Below the pieces are notes generated by a model. It did no database searches, had not been told where the DNA came from, and was given only the letters and a program-made list of their open reading frames with translations. From CAWVSB01 sp046710535 (GTDB lineage: Bacteria > Pseudomonadota > Gammaproteobacteria > Pseudomonadales > CAWVSB01): 64,000 nt of DNA. The position numbers and the translations under genes are program-made. The stretch is taken from assembly GCA_046710535.1 (NCBI GenBank), contig JBKEHH010000011.1, forward strand, positions 41,603-105,602, given 5' to 3'. Numbering within the stretch: the first letter of the stretch is position 1; each line of letters opens with the position of its first letter. Below, piece by piece: positions 60,957 through 64,000 of the stretch.

Positions 60957-63524
60957 TTATAAGCTTTTTACTTTTGTTTGCCAGCGATATAACAGGTCTA
61001 AGGCCTGCTTAGGAGTTATATCCGCTAAATCGGTATTTTCTAACTCTTCAAGTATGGGATCTGGCGCGCTGGCAAACAGCTCATTTTGCACCGCAACTGG
61101 CTGCGAAATGTCATTGCTACTGCTGCCAGCTTCTAATTCGGCCAGCTTATTACGCGCAATATTAAGCACCGGTTTTGGCAAGCCCGCCAGCTTTGCCACC
61201 TGAATACCATAGCTTTTACTGGCAGGGCCATCTTGAATGCTATGCATAAACACAATGCTGTCATCGTGCTCGCTGGCGCTTAAATGCACATTGGCGGTGG
61301 TGGGCAGCTCATCGGCCAGTGTTGTTAACTCAAAATAGTGGGTGGCAAATAGGCTAAACGCCTTAACCGACTGAGCCAAATGGTTAGCACAAGCCCATGC
61401 TAGGGCTAAGCCATCAAAAGTGCTGGTGCCGCGGCCAATCTCATCTAGTAGTACTAAACTGTTAGGCGTAGCGTTATGCAATATGTTGGCGGTTTCCGTC
61501 ATTTCCACCATAAAGGTAGAGCGCCCGCCGGCTAAATCATCGGCCGAGCCAATACGGGTGAAGATACGGTCATACAAACTCATCTGGGCCATTGTGGCCG
61601 GTACATAGCTGCCAATATGGGCAAGCAGCACAATTAATGCTGTTTGGCGCATATAAGTCGACTTACCACCCATATTTGGGCCGGTAATCATTAGCATACG
61701 CCGGTCTTTGTCTAACTTTATGTCGTTGGGTATAAATGGCTCATCCAGCACTTGCTCAACCACCAAATGCCTGCCTTCACTAATAGTCATGCCGGCGCTT
61801 TCGGTAAATTCAGGTCGGCATAGGCGCAAGCTGTCAGCACGTTCGGCCAGGTTGGCTAATAAGTCTAGCTTGGCAATGGCCTGGGCACTGGTTTGCAGTT
61901 CAAACAGTGACTCATTCAATGTTTCTATCAAGGCTTCATACAGCCCTTTTTCATGGGCTAAAGACCGGCTTTTAGCGCTTAAGGCTTTGTCTTCAAATGC
62001 TTTTAATTCAGGGGTAATAAAACGCTCAGCATTTTTAAGGGTTTGTCGCCTAATATATTCAGTAGGGGCCTTGTCAGACTGGGCTTTGCTAATTTCAATA
62101 AAATAGCCATGCACCCGGTTATAACCCACCTTTAGGGTATTAATGCCGGTTTTTTCCCGCTCACGGGTTTCCAAATCGATTAAATAGTCGCCAGCATTTG
62201 TGCTAATAGCGCGCAGTTCATCTAGCTCTTCATTAAAGCCTGCTTTAATCACGCCGCCATCGCGCAATACCATGGGCGGGTTATCAATAATGGCGGTTTG
62301 CAGTAACTGTTGCTGCACCGGAAACACCGCAATGTCTGTTGCTATAGCAGCCAATGCGTCGTTATTCACCGCACTAAGCAGCTCTTGTAATAAGGGCAGG
62401 GCAGCCAGCGAGTCATTAAGCCGTGACAAATCGCGCGGCCTAGCCGAGCGCAATGCCACTCGCGCTAAAATACGTTCTACATCGCCAATGGTTTTGAGTG
62501 TTTCTTGCAAGGTGTGGTAGTTGGCATCAGCCAGTAAAGCACTAACACAATTCAAGCGTTGTTCTAATAGTGTGCGGTCGCGCAGCGGGCGGTTTAACCA
62601 GCGTCGCAGCAGGCGGCTGCCCATGGCGGTTTGGGTATTATCCATTACGGCTAATAAAGTGTTGTCACTGCCGCCACTTAAGTTGGTGTCAATTTCTAAG
62701 TTGCGCCGGGTCGCTTCATCCATTATTACGCTGTCATCTAAGCGCTCGGTAGCAATACTTCTAATATGCGGCAATGCAGCCCGTTGGGTGTCTTTCACAT
62801 ACTGCATCAAGCAGCCCGCCGCACAAATAGCCGCGGTTAAATCACTACAGCCAAAACCGGCTAAGTCATGGGTTTGAAACTGTTTACACAATAAGCGATT
62901 CGCCGTCTCGAGCTCAAACTCCCACGGTGGGCACAGGCGGGTGCCTAAATAACCGTCGGTTAAATGCTTGGCAATGCTGTGCTCATTCACCAACAGCTCA
63001 ACCGGCGACAGTCTTTTTAGCTCGCCACGCAAGGCTTCTTCGCTAGTTACTTCCATCACTTGAAAGCGCCCGCTGGCAATATCCATGCTGGCAATACCAA
63101 AAATGCCTTTGTCAGCATGTATGGCCACTAACAAGTTCTCTTTATTCGACTCTAATAAGGCTTCATCACTAATAGTGCCAGGTGTTACCACCCGCATTAC
63201 CTTGCGCTCTACCGGCCCTTTACTGGTAGCAGGGTCGCCAACTTGCTCGCATATGGCTACCGACACCCCAGCCTTAACCAATTTGGCCAAATAGCCGTCA
63301 GCCGCATGATAAGGAATACCCGCCATAGGAATAGGCTGACCACCAGACTTACCGCGTGAAGTAAGGGTTATATCCAACAGTTTGGATGCGCGCCGGGCAT
63401 CGTCAAAAAATATCTCATAAAAATCACCCATGCGGTAAAACACAATTTCATTGGGGTGTTCTTTTTTGATACCCATGTATTGAATCATCATGGGTGTGTG
63501 TTGGGTTTCTGCAGTGCTTGCCAT
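60957..63524 (-). CDS. mutS: DNA mismatch repair protein MutS
   Basis: Recognises mismatches and starts repair. The N-terminal mismatch-binding motif is FYRMGDFYEIFFDDA (about 30-44, Phe-x-Glu). The ATPase domain has Walker A TGPNMGGKSTYMRQ (about 612-625) and the DEIGRGTSTFDG signature. The C-terminal part includes a helix-turn-helix and a dimerisation tail (about 800-855). The length of 855 residues is normal. The recA/cinA neighbours often found upstream are replaced here by the non-coding stretch and an IS element. Confidence 0.97.
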   Translation of the reverse strand: MASTAETQHTPMMIQYMGIKKEHPNEIVFYRMGDFYEIFFDDARRASKLLDITLTSRGKSGGQPIPMAGIPYHAADGYLAKLVKAGVSVAICEQVGDPATSKGPVERKVMRVVTPGTISDEALLESNKENLLVAIHADKGIFGIASMDIASGRFQVMEVTSEEALRGELKRLSPVELLVNEHSIAKHLTDGYLGTRLCPPWEFELETANRLLCKQFQTHDLAGFGCSDLTAAICAAGCLMQYVKDTQRAALPHIRSIATERLDDSVIMDEATRRNLEIDTNLSGGSDNTLLAVMDNTQTAMGSRLLRRWLNRPLRDRTLLEQRLNCVSALLADANYHTLQETLKTIGDVERILARVALRSARPRDLSRLNDSLAALPLLQELLSAVNNDALAAIATDIAVFPVQQQLLQTAIIDNPPMVLRDGGVIKAGFNEELDELRAISTNAGDYLIDLETREREKTGINTLKVGYNRVHGYFIEISKAQSDKAPTEYIRRQTLKNAERFITPELKAFEDKALSAKSRSLAHEKGLYEALIETLNESLFELQTSAQAIAKLDLLANLAERADSLRLCRPEFTESAGMTISEGRHLVVEQVLDEPFIPNDIKLDKDRRMLMITGPNMGGKSTYMRQTALIVLLAHIGSYVPATMAQMSLYDRIFTRIGSADDLAGGRSTFMVEMTETANILHNATPNSLVLLDEIGRGTSTFDGLALAWACANHLAQSVKAFSLFATHYFELTTLADELPTTANVHLSASEHDDSIVFMHSIQDGPASKSYGIQVAKLAGLPKPVLNIARNKLAELEAGSSSNDISQPVAVQNELFASAPDPILEELENTDLADITPKQALDLLYRWQTKVKSL

Positions 63525-63828
63525 GCCAGTTGATTCTTATATTTAGACGATAAATTAAGTGGCTAATCTTACGTGGAAGTGCTGGTTAGAACTAGGGAGG
63601 AAGGGGAAAATTGGGGAATTAATTGGTTGTAGTGAGTAATCATGATTCTCGGGAATAAGTTGTAGGGTTACTTGTTTTTTTAATCCCGCCGTGGGCTGTT
63701 AATCAAACTTTGGTTTGAGTAAGCAGTAAAGTTAAAGGGCTCTGACCCCTTTAATTGAATAAGCTTGAGAAGTTTTCATGGGCCGGTAATACTGATCGGC
63801 TAAAAATTTAACTTAAAAGAAATACAAA
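63525..63828. other. Gene-free stretch upstream of mutS
   Basis: A 304-base region without a supportable gene. It holds the mutS upstream sequence, a small stem TCAAAC-TTTG-GTTTGA (63703-63718) and the REP-like palindrome at 63732-63754. It looks like a decayed or repeat-rich junction. Confidence 0.6.
63732..63754. repeat. REP-like palindrome
   Basis: TTAAAGGG (63732-63739) pairs with CCCTTTAA (63747-63754) around the loop CTCTGAC. On the other strand the core reads AAAGGGGTCAGAGCCC, a motif I associate with dispersed repeats near REP-type transposases. Identity was not checked by search. Confidence 0.5.
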
Positions 63829-63879
63829 ATGGCTATTGGTGTTGTTGCAACTATTAAAGTACAGGAAGGCAAGATGTAG
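63829..63879 (+). pseudogene. ABM-domain (quinol) monooxygenase gene cut by an IS element
   Basis: The frame from the ATG at 63829 reads MAIGVVATIKVQEGK, a typical start of small antibiotic-biosynthesis-monooxygenase-domain proteins of about 95 residues. It then runs into IS sequence (from 63874-63875) and stops at TAG 63877-63879. Only about 15 native codons remain on this side. The rest may lie beyond the window on the far side of the IS. Confidence 0.65.
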
Positions 63880-64000
63880 TGGCCTAATGATCTTGGACAC
63901 CAACTTAGGTGGTAAAATCCATCTTACAGAGGTGTTTAATGACAACGAAAAGAAGAACATTCAGTCCTGAGTTTAAACGAGAAGCCGCGGAGCTAGTACT
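63875..64000 (+). mobile_element. Left end of an IS3-family insertion sequence
   Basis: A candidate left terminal repeat begins TGTAGTGGCC at 63875 and includes TTGGACACC, a pattern common in IS3-type ends. The orfA start follows 64 bases in. The right end and the target duplication are outside the window. Confidence 0.72.
63939..64000 (+). CDS. IS3-family transposase OrfA, 5' part only
   Basis: Twenty residues and two more bases are visible, reading MTTKRRTFSPEFKREAAEL, the typical helix-turn-helix start of IS3-family OrfA proteins. GAGG lies a few bases before the ATG. The remainder of orfA and the OrfB integrase are beyond the window edge. Confidence 0.85.
   Translation, partial: MTTKRRTFSPEFKREAAELV

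Noticed and set aside
1..64000. tRNA, rRNA, CRISPR arrays, phage or defence islands
   Set aside because: No cloverleaf, rRNA segment, regularly spaced repeats or related genes were seen on reading the window.

Overview
The window reads as the chromosome of a gammaproteobacterium of moderate to low GC. Its long core block, from map (23.7 kb) to mutS (63.5 kb), follows the Pseudomonas-type order: map/glnD/dapC and dapD/dapE on one strand, then rpsB-tsf-pyrH-frr-uppS-cdsA-dxr-rseP-bamA-skp-lpxD-lpxA-lpxB-rnhB-dnaE-accA-tilS-pyrG-kdsA-eno-ftsB-ispD-ispF-truD-pcm-(DUF368)-nlpD-rpoS, with fdxA and mutS facing it. A wax ester synthase/DGAT at the left edge and the overall gene style suggest a marine, Cellvibrionales-like lineage. 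That placement is inference only.

Layout. 0-13.9 kb is a mixed accessory and housekeeping region: a WS/DGAT cut by the left edge, an omega-amidase, a double WaaP-like kinase, a DUF4124 protein, RNase II, an Smr protein, a SprT-like metalloprotein, CBS and J-domain proteins, TrmH, a potassium channel, an LRR lipoprotein, a class III nucleotidyl-cyclase-like protein, an OmpA lipoprotein and RsmJ. 13.9-23.7 kb holds the lysine/diaminopimelate genes (dapE, dapD, dapC), an ArsC-like protein, nth, a uracil-DNA-glycosylase-family gene broken by an in-frame stop, glnD and map. 23.8-30.3 kb is an inserted block that separates map from rpsB: oxyR and a secreted catalase-peroxidase sharing a clear OxyR operator, then a glycoside-hydrolase-like/kinase fusion and a second LPS-kinase gene. 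30.6-60.5 kb is the long rightward run for translation, isoprenoid, outer-membrane and lipid A, replication, CTP, enolase and RpoS functions. 60.5-63.5 kb carries fdxA and mutS leftward. 63.5-64 kb is a non-coding stretch with a REP-like palindrome, followed by the left end of an IS3-family element that interrupts a small ABM-domain monooxygenase gene.

How the genes connect. bamA, skp, rseP, lpxD/A/B and kdsA build and monitor the outer membrane. cdsA, uppS, dxr, ispD, ispF and the DUF368 protein supply phospholipid and the undecaprenyl carrier. Four WaaP-like kinase domains spread over three accessory genes would act on the same LPS core or on a related surface glycan. dapC/D/E feed peptidoglycan and lysine synthesis.

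Most interesting points: the hydrolase-kinase fusion and the double-kinase protein; the divergent cyclase-like protein; a perfect terminator-like hairpin inside the rsmJ coding sequence; the nonsense-broken UDG gene; the absence of fabZ (between lpxD and lpxA) and surE (between truD and pcm) from their usual places; the OxyR-linked secreted KatG; and the IS-disrupted gene at the right edge. I saw no tRNA, rRNA, CRISPR array or defence island.
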